From contig JAUWTX010000049.1 in assembly GCA_030614505.1 (NCBI GenBank), positions 1-10,513 of the forward strand: a stretch of 10,513 bases of DNA, read 5' to 3'. Every line of letters starts with the position of its first letter. Position 1 is the stretch's first letter. This stretch comes from Desulfuromonadales bacterium (lineage in GTDB: Bacteria > Desulfobacterota > Desulfuromonadia > Desulfuromonadales > BM103). This document shows, one piece after another, positions 1 to 6,390 of the stretch. The notes under the pieces are model-generated. The model was not told the DNA's origin. It did no database searches and worked only from the letters and a program-made list of their open reading frames with translations. Position numbers and translations under genes: made by a program.

Positions 1-640
1 CAGCCTCCTTAAATGATTGCAATCCATACAAAGCATCATTTCTTATCGGAAATTTTTTGGCAAATTTCTTTAGTTCACGAACAGCATTTGTACGTTCCTT
101 CGCATCAAGCAGCTTGATTCTTTTGTCTTGAATGATAATGCCACCTTCTTGTTTGTGGTGCTTAATCTTTAGAATAGGTTCCTCATCGATATATGCGACC
201 ACATTTCCATTGCTAATTCTCAGCCTCACGCTGTGTTCTTTTTCGGAGATACCAGGGGCATACGCAACGGCCACTAAAGTGGTTACTTTATTTATCCTTT
301 CACCTAATGCAATCATATCCTCTTCTGTATAGACTACATAAGCATCTCCATTTTGTTTAAATCCCCATGCGCTAAACGGAATGTTCTGAATACGCGCTTC
401 CATAATGTCTGATAACGCTTGAATTAATTTGGTTAGTTGGTGGCCTTTTGCGGGTTTTTTGTTAGCAAGGCACGTTAAACCTTTAACGAGAAGTTCTGTC
501 GATTTTTGTGCTTCAGATATTGCAATATTGTATTGCCCGTCTTTGGAGGCCTTCGCTACAAAATTTTGACGAATATATTGGGCATCGTTTATATTTTGTA
601 TCCCTTGAGAAATAAGTTCTGGGGATATATTGCCCTTCAT
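1..640 (-). CDS. Partial protein with HEPN-like N-terminal domain, island cargo
   Basis: I translated this frame by hand from the ATG at 640. It stays open for 213 codons to the left edge, so the C-terminus is missing. An AGGAG lies 10 bases upstream of the ATG. Residues about 20-85 look like a HEPN helical domain: a run of the type YNIAISEAQKSTELLVKGL followed by a GHQLTKLI segment matches the usual HEPN pattern (small-residue helix, AQxxxE, then H-D/Q-L-x-x-L). HEPN proteins are often RNases or nucleotidyltransferase partners in toxin-antitoxin and defence systems. I do not see the canonical catalytic R-x4-6-H motif in the visible part, so ribonuclease activity is not supported. Residues about 140-213 are beta-rich and then lysine-rich, and I do not recognise them. 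The gene starts about 290 bases from the tRNA-Phe fragment and is likely part of the island. The coding frame is well supported; the domain call is only moderate. Confidence 0.65.
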   Translation of the reverse strand, partial: MKGNISPELISQGIQNINDAQYIRQNFVAKASKDGQYNIAISEAQKSTELLVKGLTCLANKKPAKGHQLTKLIQALSDIMEARIQNIPFSAWGFKQNGDAYVVYTEEDMIALGERINKVTTLVAVAYAPGISEKEHSVRLRISNGNVVAYIDEEPILKIKHHKQEGGIIIQDKRIKLLDAKERTNAVRELKKFAKKFPIRNDALYGLQSFKEA

Positions 641-784
641 TTGATTTTGTCTCCTAAAGTATTTATTTAGTAAAGTCTATATCATCTGACTTAAATCCGT
701 CTCAGTAACTCGTGGGGCTCAAAATTCAATAGTAGCTATAACCCGCAAGCCTTACAGCACTGTATTAAAGCCCTTTCAGCCTTA

Positions 785-814
785 TTCGTCAAATATTTCT
801 CGTTCGTCAATATC
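785..814. repeat. Imperfect direct repeat pair TTCGTCAAATAT / TTCGTCAATATC
   Basis: TTCGTCAAATAT is at 785-796 and TTCGTCAATATC at 803-814. The first eight bases are identical, and the tails match further if a one-base gap is allowed. The repeat offset is 18 bases. The pair lies about 115 bases inside the island from the tRNA-Phe fragment and could be a recombinase or excisionase binding pair. Function is inferred only from position. Confidence 0.4.
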
Positions 815-871
815 AATGCACGTAGCACCAAGCCCCCCCTGAGTCTAAAAGCACTCGACAACTACCGTAGT

Positions 872-903
872 CATCGTTTTAACGGCTAAGCCATCGATTT
901 AAC
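872..903. repeat. Direct repeat pair CATCGTTTTAAC / CATCGATTTAAC
   Basis: CATCGTTTTAAC at 872-883 and CATCGATTTAAC at 892-903 match at 11 of 12 positions. They are offset by 20 bases, about two helical turns, so bound proteins would sit on the same DNA face. The second copy ends 25 bases before the tRNA-Phe fragment. Arm-type integrase or recombination-directionality-factor sites are a reasonable reading but not shown. Confidence 0.45.
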
Positions 904-928
904 AGATTAATTTTCAAAGCACCCAAAA

Positions 929-973
<45 letters not shown>

Positions 974-981
974 CAAGATAT

Positions 982-1020
982 AAGGCCTCGCAATCTACCG
1001 ACTGCGAGGCCTTTTCTTTT
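982..1020 (+). terminator. Rho-independent terminator, probably the original tRNA-Phe terminator
   Basis: AAGGCCTCGCA (982-992) and TGCGAGGCCTT (1003-1013) form a perfect 11-base-pair stem around a 10-base loop. The run CTTTTCTTTT follows on the plus strand. It begins eight bases after the tRNA-Phe CCA, the spacing expected of the terminator of the tRNA gene before island integration. In its present place it has no intact plus-strand gene before it. It may also act on minus-strand transcription from the lipoprotein gene, but the bases after the stem in that direction are not a clean T run. Confidence 0.85.
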
Positions 1021-1121
1021 GAGTCTGCGGTAAACCAGCGGTGAGTCCTCTCAGAGAGGGATAGGAGAGACGACTGAAATCTAAGAACCCAAGGGGCGAT
1101 TCAAAAACTCTTACTGGTTTT

Positions 1122-2135
1122 TCACTTTCCGACATAAACAAGAATGGTCTCCGGATATTTGTCAGTTGCCAGAAGAAAGCCGTCATTGAAGCGGGCGACA
1201 CCTTCCCATTTACGGGAAACGTCGCTGAGCAGCTCCAGATAGAGGGGCGGAGTATCGGTGAGGCTGACACCTGCGTCGGTTATTCGCATCTCAACGAGAC
1301 GTTCCACCTGTTCGTAAGTGGAATGGGTGGTGCCCCGGCCAAACCGGTCGGTGAGAGCATCGGTATCGGTTTGCAGATTTTCATCTCTGGGATCGTAAAA
1401 GTTGATAACCCAGAAATAGCCTTTTTCGTCAATACTGGTTGCATCAGTTACCCTGTACTCGATGTTTGGAAAGGATAAAGGATCCTGGGCATTTAAATCG
1501 AAGCCGAAGCGGTGAGCAACGGGCATTTCATTGACTCTTGTCCCATTGACTTCGTAAAGGGTAATGAGGGTATCACCATAGATGAACAGCGTTTCGTCAG
1601 TTCTATTGTCATGCTTGGCTTGCGGCAGGATTTCGGTGACAACTGACGTCTCTATCACCACCTCGCTCAAGTTGGGCGTTATTTTCCCTGCCACCAAATA
1701 GCCTAGCATGCCTTCATCCAACTCCGCCTCAATTGTCAGATAAACGCGATTCCCGGCAAAAGCAATGGCCTCAAACCCTTGGAAACCATCGATGAGAGAA
1801 GTGATTCCCGAATCGACAAAGGGAACAGGCTGGGGTCTTAGCGGAACAGGATTGTCCGTGGCCAGATAAGCCTCTATCTCTGATTTTGGCAAGGCATAGA
1901 GACGACTATTGCCATCGAAACCAGGGTATTGAGGCAACAGAATCAATGTATCGCCATACCAGGCAAGCCCTGAGATCTCCGCATCTCTTTTGGCTAGCGG
2001 ACCCGTCAGAGCAATTTCTGTGACCGAGAACTCTGGTAACTCTTCACCGGTCAATTCTGGTGTTTGTATTTTAATTTGCTGACCGCAAGCCACCAAAAGG
2101 CTCAACACAAACAACCACAGGTATTTTCGACGCAT
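1122..2135 (-). CDS. Lipoprotein with beta-propeller-like repeats, possibly esterase-like phytase family
   Basis: The product is 337 residues from the ATG at 2135, chosen because AAGGA lies six bases upstream and the protein then begins with a textbook lipoprotein signal: MRRKYLW, a hydrophobic core, and lipobox LVAC with the modified Cys at residue 17. An in-frame start 26 codons earlier would hide the signal peptide. The mature part shows recurrent blade-like units: ISGLAWYGDTLILLPQ, AIAFAGNRVYLTIE, LFIYGDTLITLYE, TSIDEKGYFWVINF and EGVARFNDGFLLATD. This suggests a beta-propeller resembling the esterase-like/phytase-like family (PF13449 type), but I see no firm catalytic signature, so no reaction is assigned. 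The residues after the lipid Cys (GQQ) do not suggest inner-membrane retention. The gene follows the liv operon in the same direction but is separated from it by a hairpin and has its own candidate promoter, so a link to aromatic metabolism is not supported. Confidence 0.8.
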   Translation of the reverse strand: MRRKYLWLFVLSLLVACGQQIKIQTPELTGEELPEFSVTEIALTGPLAKRDAEISGLAWYGDTLILLPQYPGFDGNSRLYALPKSEIEAYLATDNPVPLRPQPVPFVDSGITSLIDGFQGFEAIAFAGNRVYLTIEAELDEGMLGYLVAGKITPNLSEVVIETSVVTEILPQAKHDNRTDETLFIYGDTLITLYEVNGTRVNEMPVAHRFGFDLNAQDPLSFPNIEYRVTDATSIDEKGYFWVINFYDPRDENLQTDTDALTDRFGRGTTHSTYEQVERLVEMRITDAGVSLTDTPPLYLELLSDVSRKWEGVARFNDGFLLATDKYPETILVYVGK

Positions 2136-2178
2136 CGCTCGTCCTTCCGTTTGGTAATCCTCAGGCACCTGGAGAAGG

Positions 2179-2207
2179 ATTCTAAGCAATAACCGTTTGT
2201 ATCGAAA
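2179..2207 (-). promoter_or_regulatory. Candidate sigma-70-type promoter for the lipoprotein gene
   Basis: On the minus strand, TTTCGA (2202-2207) and TAGAAT (2179-2184) are separated by 17 bases, about 44 bases before the ATG at 2135. The -10 hexamer is good and the -35 is poor. The location just after the upstream operon's hairpin fits an independent transcription start. Confidence 0.3.
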
Positions 2208-2217
2208 AAACATTTCA

Positions 2218-2242
2218 GGCCCGGCTCAAAATGAGCCGGCCC
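2218..2242 (-). terminator. Hairpin terminator after the liv operon
   Basis: GGCCCGGCTC (2218-2227) and GAGCCGGCCC (2233-2242) pair around an AAAAT loop: seven pairs next to the loop, one C-C mismatch and two outer pairs. In the minus direction a run of six T follows after a short spacer (bases 2205-2210 as A on the plus strand). In the plus direction a better T-rich run follows (2243-2254), but no plus-strand gene precedes it. It starts about 85 bases after the binding-protein stop codon and most likely ends the operon, perhaps bidirectionally. Confidence 0.65.
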
Positions 2243-2325
2243 TTTTGTATTTTTAATGATCTTTTCGACAGGCATCTTCAACCTGCAGGCAGAATTCTCC
2301 TGGCCATGGTTCACCCGACCATATT

Positions 2326-3495
2326 TTACTGGGCCAAGACAAACTTGCCGTCTTTCACTTCAACAATCACCATAGAATCAACATCAAGGCCGTTGTGGTC
2401 CTCAGGTGTCAGGTTGTAGATCCCGGAGATGCCGACATAGCCCTTGGTCTCGGCAATGGCTGCCCGCAAAGCTCCGGCTTCGACGCCGGCCTTTTTCATT
2501 GCATTGGCAACGATAGTGATGGCATCCCAAGCATATCCCGAATGAGTGTTGATTGTAAATTTCCGGTCGTACTTGTAGACATCCTTATAAAGTTTGACAA
2601 ACTCCTGGATCACCTGTTTCTGGGGATCACTGTCCGGGAGTTCATCAACGATCATCAGCTTTGTCCCTGGCATGCGGTCGCCTTCGGAAGCCTTACCAGC
2701 CAGTTCGATATACTTCGGGTCAGGTAGACCGTGACACTGGAACAACGGCAGTTCGATGCCGAGTTGCACCTTGTTCTTCGACACAATCGCTCCAGCCGGA
2801 CCGATTGTCCAGCAGACGATCGCTTGCGGTGCAGCATTCTTCAGTTTGGTCAACTGGGCGGTCATATCGGTATCTTTCGGGCCGAAAGACTCCTTGGCGA
2901 CAACCTCCAGACCATAGTCACCGGCCAGTTTCTCCAGCCAGCGAGCACCGTCCTTGCCGAAACCATCCGATGCGGTCAGCAGGGCCACTTTCTTCAGGCC
3001 TTTCTTCTGCAGGAACATGTAGAGCCGCTTGACGGCCACGGATGAACGCTGGGGAGACTTGAAGATATTCTCGAAGGTGCCGAATTTGCCACCCATGATC
3101 ACCGGGTCACCGCCGACAGTCATGAAGGTCGGCATACCAGCTTCCTCAACCAGTTTCTTCACGGCCATGCCGGTTCCGGTCCGGGTCGGTCCGATGAGTG
3201 CCACCACCTTCTCTTTGTAGATAAACTTTTTAGCGATGATCGTTGCCTTGGCTGGGTCGCCCTCGGTATCACCGATGACCAATTCGATCGGCTGACCGTT
3301 GACCCCGCCCTCCTTGTTGATCTTGTCGACCACCATTTCAGCCACCAGCTTGGTCGGCGTGCCGATGAAGCTTGCCGGACCGGAAAGGTCGAAGAAGGCA
3401 CCGATCTTGATCGGCTCCTTGGCCAGAGCCGGGCTCGCACAAAGGGCGGTGACCAGCAGAATTGCCAACATGCTACGCATCCATTTCATTTTCAT
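2326..3495 (-). CDS. livK: Liv-type periplasmic substrate-binding protein
   Basis: This is the extracytoplasmic receptor of the ABC importer encoded by the genes before it. It belongs to the branched-chain amino-acid type (Peripla_BP_6 fold), a family that also binds aromatic acids. The start at 3495 gives 389 residues: a GGAGG lies four bases before this ATG and ten bases before a second in-frame ATG at 3489, so either could be used. A further in-frame ATG at 3540 overlaps the previous gene and would bury the signal peptide. The signal peptide has MKMKWMR, a hydrophobic stretch and likely cleavage after ASPALA at residue 25. The mature N-terminus IKIGAFFDLSGPASFIGTP is the family hallmark, followed by DKINKEGGVNGQPIELVIGD, then ALIGPTRTGTG and a second lobe at KKVALLTASDGFGKDGA. 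It sits 34 bases after the livF-paaK stop. Its partner ligase and IorAB suggest an aromatic ligand, but this is inference from context. Confidence 0.9.
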   Translation of the reverse strand: MKMKWMRSMLAILLVTALCASPALAKEPIKIGAFFDLSGPASFIGTPTKLVAEMVVDKINKEGGVNGQPIELVIGDTEGDPAKATIIAKKFIYKEKVVALIGPTRTGTGMAVKKLVEEAGMPTFMTVGGDPVIMGGKFGTFENIFKSPQRSSVAVKRLYMFLQKKGLKKVALLTASDGFGKDGARWLEKLAGDYGLEVVAKESFGPKDTDMTAQLTKLKNAAPQAIVCWTIGPAGAIVSKNKVQLGIELPLFQCHGLPDPKYIELAGKASEGDRMPGTKLMIVDELPDSDPQKQVIQEFVKLYKDVYKYDRKFTINTHSGYAWDAITIVANAMKKAGVEAGALRAAIAETKGYVGISGIYNLTPEDHNGLDVDSMVIVEVKDGKFVLAQ

Positions 3496-3529
3496 GACTC
3501 CTCCATCAGGTTGAGGTGTATTGAACAAA

Positions 3530-5626
3530 CTAAACGACATCGTCTTTCAGACGACTATCGAAGATCCTCTGATTCTTGCGCTCAGAGCGCGGTAGATGGC
3601 CGTAGTCGACCAGTTCCACCTCCGGCGTGACCAGCAGTTGCTTCTTGAACTGATACAGCATCTCATGGACCAGTTCCGGCATCCGGCTCGGATCGACCCC
3701 CTGGCCGCGTTCCACGATCAGCTGCATATGATCGCGCCCACTATCATCATCGCGAGAGAGATGTACCTGGAACTCGGAACCGAGACCCGGAACACTTGAC
3801 AGCAACGTATCGATACTCGAGGGGTAGATGTTGACTCCCCGGAACTTGAAAGTGTCGTCGGAACGGCCCTTGATGCGCGAATGCCGTGGCAGGATGGAAC
3901 CGCAACTGCAGGGGCCGGGGATAATCCGGGTGATATCACGGGTCCGGTAGCGGATCAACGGCGCAGCCTCTTTACAGAGAGTAGTGATCACCATCTCGCC
4001 CCATTCGCCATCCGGCAGGACCTCAAGTGTCTCCGGATCTATGATTTCCACCAGGTAATAATCACCCCAGTAGTGAATACAATCATGGTGCGAACACTCA
4101 ATCCCGGTGCCCGGGCCGTAAAGCTCGGTAAGGCCGGTGATGTCGAACAGTTCGGCTCCGCCGAACAGCTCGGAGATCTTCTGCCGCATTGAAGTGGAGG
4201 AACGCTCGGAGCCATAGATGACCTTCTGCACGTTGATCTTGTCAGCAAGGCCGCGATGGTGGATCTCCTCGGCCATCAGCAGAGCCATAGACGCTGTAGA
4301 GCAAAAAACCGTCGACTGGAAATCGAGTAGAAACTGGATTTGCATATCGATATTGCCGGGACCGGCAGGTACCGCCAGGGCACCCAACTTCTCCACCCCG
4401 AGCTGAAACCCCATCCCGGCGGTCCAGATGCCGTAGCCGACCGCAATCTGGACTCGATCGAGGGGCGTGACCCCTGCCATCTCGTAACAGCGGGCGAAGA
4501 AATGCACCCAGTCGTCGAGATCCTTCTGGGTATAGGCGAGCACCTTGCGCTTGCCAGTGGTCCCGGAACTGGCATGAATACGGACGATCTGTTCGTATGG
4601 GACCGCCCGCAACGGGAAGGGATAACCATCGCGCAGGTCGTCGGCCGTGGTCATCGGCAGGTGCTTAAGGTCATCTAAAGACTTGATCTCAGCAGGCGTG
4701 ATCCCGGCCTGGTCGAGAGCTTCGCGGTAAAAGCTCGATCCCTGGTAAGCATGTTCGACAGTCCACTGCAACCCTTTGAGCTGATGGGCTGCCAGTTCAT
4801 CGACAGAGGTAAAAGTCGGCATAAATGTCTTGTGAGACATGTCTGGTTTCTCCAGGCGAATGTTGGTCAGACCCGTCGCGCCCAACCGGCTGGCGGCAGG
4901 ATTCTGATCCGAGGCGGCACCGAGGAAGGCGCGCCGCAGGTTCGGATCGGTCAGCAGTCCGCTGCTCTCACCCTGCTCGACGACTCGACCGTTGGCAAGC
5001 AGGTAAGCATAAGACGAAGCTGACAGAGCCCGGGCGGCATTCTGCTCAACCAGCAGAATGGTGGTCCCGGAACGGGTCAACTGGTGGATAATAGCAAAAA
5101 TTTCGTCGGTAACCAAGGGCGCCAGGCCAAGGCTCGGCTCATCAAGCAGCAGAAGCTTCGGTTTTGCCATCAAGGCACGACCCATGGCCACCATCTGCTG
5201 CTCCCCCCCGGACATGGTCGCCGAGCGCTGCTCAAGACGCTCCGCCAGCTTCGGGAATCGCTCGCAGACTTCCTCAATGCGCTTCTCAACCGTGCTCTCC
5301 GGCAGGCCCAAAGGCAAAGCCCCCAGACGCAGATTCTCCCGCACGGTGAGATCACCGAACATCTCGCGGCCTTCAGGCGAGAGCGCCAGGCCGTTACGGA
5401 CCATACGAACCGGCGTCGCACCGGTAACGTCTTTACCTCCCAGCAGAATACGTCCCTGACTCGGACGCACTAAGCCCATGATTGCCTTGAGCAAGGTGGT
5501 TTTACCTGCCCCGTTGGCCCCAACCAAAGCAACGGTCACGCCTTCTGGGATCTCAAAATCGCCCCCCCGTAAAGCTTCGGCGGCACCGTAATGGACATGT
5601 AGATTTTCGATTCGCAGCATAGTCAT
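3530..5626 (-). CDS. livF-paaK: LivF ABC ATPase fused in frame to phenylacetate-CoA ligase PaaK
   Basis: One uninterrupted frame encodes two complete enzymes. From the ATG at 5626 (698 residues), residues 1-238 are LivF: Walker A GANGAGKT at 36-43, the LivF-typical SPEGREMFGDLTVRENL, signature MSGGE at 138-142, Walker B LLLLDE at 158-163, switch His replaced by the usual LivF Gln in LLVEQN, and the normal LivF end LRRAFLGAA. Residues 239-262 form a 24-residue linker. Residues 263-698 are a full-length (436-residue) AMP-forming phenylacetate-CoA ligase: ATP loop SSGTTGKRK, YGSERSS and DITGLTELYGPGTGIEC, hinge region GRSDDTFKFRGVNIYPS, and C-terminal LPRSERKNQRIFD with the expected catalytic Lys. 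PaaK makes phenylacetyl-CoA from phenylacetate, ATP and CoA. The start overlaps the livG stop (TGATG), so translation is coupled; a TTG just upstream and an ATG at 5620 are alternatives. A good Shine-Dalgarno precedes the PaaK Met (4840), so free PaaK may also be made. LivF normally stops near residue 235, so a lost stop codon or a sequencing error must be excluded. Confidence 0.88.
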   Translation of the reverse strand: MTMLRIENLHVHYGAAEALRGGDFEIPEGVTVALVGANGAGKTTLLKAIMGLVRPSQGRILLGGKDVTGATPVRMVRNGLALSPEGREMFGDLTVRENLRLGALPLGLPESTVEKRIEEVCERFPKLAERLEQRSATMSGGEQQMVAMGRALMAKPKLLLLDEPSLGLAPLVTDEIFAIIHQLTRSGTTILLVEQNAARALSASSYAYLLANGRVVEQGESSGLLTDPNLRRAFLGAASDQNPAASRLGATGLTNIRLEKPDMSHKTFMPTFTSVDELAAHQLKGLQWTVEHAYQGSSFYREALDQAGITPAEIKSLDDLKHLPMTTADDLRDGYPFPLRAVPYEQIVRIHASSGTTGKRKVLAYTQKDLDDWVHFFARCYEMAGVTPLDRVQIAVGYGIWTAGMGFQLGVEKLGALAVPAGPGNIDMQIQFLLDFQSTVFCSTASMALLMAEEIHHRGLADKINVQKVIYGSERSSTSMRQKISELFGGAELFDITGLTELYGPGTGIECSHHDCIHYWGDYYLVEIIDPETLEVLPDGEWGEMVITTLCKEAAPLIRYRTRDITRIIPGPCSCGSILPRHSRIKGRSDDTFKFRGVNIYPSSIDTLLSSVPGLGSEFQVHLSRDDDSGRDHMQLIVERGQGVDPSRMPELVHEMLYQFKKQLLVTPEVELVDYGHLPRSERKNQRIFDSRLKDDVV
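4838..4853 (-). promoter_or_regulatory. Internal ribosome binding site and ATG for separate PaaK
   Basis: GGAG (4850-4853) lies nine bases before an in-frame ATG (4840-4838) at exactly the normal N-terminus of PaaK, MSHKTFMPTF. This suggests paaK was, or still is, an independently translated gene, and that the fusion arose by loss of the livF stop codon. The same mRNA could then give both fused and free ligase. Confidence 0.55.
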
Positions 5627-6390
5627 CAAGCCGTTGCACTGGTCCGGCCCAGATAGGCTTCAAGAACCAGCGGGTTCTGGCGGACCTCATCTGGAGTTCC
5701 GCTGGCGATACAGCGTCCACCGTCAAGGACAACCACATGATCGGAGACACCCATTACCAGATCCATGTCATGCTCGACCAGAAGCAGGGTATACCCCTGA
5801 GCACGCAGGGCCCTGATCTCGTTCCCTACGGCCATGGTCTCCTCGTGGTTCAGCCCAGCGACCGGCTCATCGAGCAGTATGAGACTCGGATCACTGACCA
5901 CAGCTCGGGCCAGCTCCACCCGTTTGCGGTCACCGTAGGCAAGGACACCGACCGGCCAGTCGGCCAGTTCGGTCAGGCCGAAGCGATCGAGGGCCGCCAT
6001 CGCTTTCAGGTGCAGGCGACGCTCCCGGTTGCGTACAGATGGCGGCCGCAAGAGAGCACCCAGCATGCTTTTTCCGCCATGTACAGTCAACCCGCATAAG
6101 ACATTGTCGATCACCGACAGACGCGGAAAAAGCCTCAAGTTTTGAAAGGTGCGGGCGATCCCCAGACGGGCCACCCGGTAGGCCGGAAGGCCGGTGATTT
6201 CTTCACCGGCAAAGTCGACCCGGCCGGCATCAGGCAGATCGGCACCCGTGATACAGTTGATCATGGTGGTCTTGCCAGCCCCGTTGGGACCGATCAGGGC
6301 GGTTACACGTCCACGTTGCAGTGAGAAAGAAACCTCGCTCAATGCCGGCAATCCACCGAAATTTCGACACAGGGATGTGACGTCAAGCAC
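5626..6390 (-). CDS. livG: LivG, ATP-binding protein of the Liv-type ABC importer
   Basis: This is one of the two cytoplasmic ATPases that drive uptake, pairing with LivF. The 254-residue length is normal for LivG. Visible motifs are Walker A GPNGAGKT near residue 34, Q-loop region IARTFQNLRLFPRLSVIDNVLCG, the LivG-type signature LAYGDRKRVELARA in place of LSGGQ, Walker B LILLDEPVAGLN and H-loop LLVEHDM. The start codon is GTG, chosen because AGGAGG lies seven bases before it. It overlaps the end of livM by eight bases, and its stop overlaps the livF start, so it sits inside a translationally coupled livM-livG-livF block. Confidence 0.95.
   Translation of the reverse strand: MLDVTSLCRNFGGLPALSEVSFSLQRGRVTALIGPNGAGKTTMINCITGADLPDAGRVDFAGEEITGLPAYRVARLGIARTFQNLRLFPRLSVIDNVLCGLTVHGGKSMLGALLRPPSVRNRERRLHLKAMAALDRFGLTELADWPVGVLAYGDRKRVELARAVVSDPSLILLDEPVAGLNHEETMAVGNEIRALRAQGYTLLLVEHDMDLVMGVSDHVVVLDGGRCIASGTPDEVRQNPLVLEAYLGRTSATA

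Larger units (their letters stand above)
1..928. mobile_element. Right-hand end of a genomic island integrated at tRNA-Phe
   Basis: This stretch is visibly AT-richer than the rest of the window and ends exactly where a 3' half of tRNA-Phe begins. Tyrosine-recombinase elements commonly insert into the 3' part of tRNA genes and leave a duplicated 3' fragment at the distal end, which is the pattern seen here. The tRNA fragment reads on the plus strand, so the intact tRNA and, usually, the integrase gene would be at the other end, left of the window. The visible island DNA contains one partial gene and a non-coding terminal segment. Element type (phage, ICE or defence island) cannot be told from this piece. 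Confidence 0.7.
641..928. other. Non-coding terminal segment of the island
   Basis: No convincing gene is seen on either strand. The segment must hold the promoter of the gene starting at 640; a TATAGA-like hexamer lies upstream of its AGGAG, but I cannot find a good -35 partner. It also contains two pairs of short direct repeats, listed separately, and a small dyad ACTAC-C-GTAGT at 861-871. Repeats of this kind next to an attachment core are typical of integrase arm sites or excisionase sites. That role is inference. Confidence 0.5.

Noticed and set aside
132..332. Plus-strand 66-codon open frame in the island
   Set aside because: It lies entirely antisense to the 213-codon minus-strand frame with a good ribosome binding site; its composition is not protein-like beyond the shadow of that gene.
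1046..1060. CCTCTCAGAGAGG dyad downstream of the lipoprotein gene
   Set aside because: Only about four pairs are possible with a workable loop and no T run follows, so it is not supported as a terminator.
2290..2325. CCTGCAGG palindrome and nearby restriction-site-like hexamers after the binding-protein gene
   Set aside because: Short palindromes of this length are expected by chance and have no supporting context.
2731..3045. Plus-strand frames over the binding protein, and similar frames over livF-paaK, livG and iorA
   Set aside because: All are antisense shadows of well-supported minus-strand genes and have no recognisable domains or ribosome binding sites.
3530..5626. Annotating livF and paaK as two separate genes
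   Set aside because: There is no stop codon between the two domains, so translation of livF must continue into PaaK as the sequence stands. The separate PaaK start is recorded as an internal site instead.
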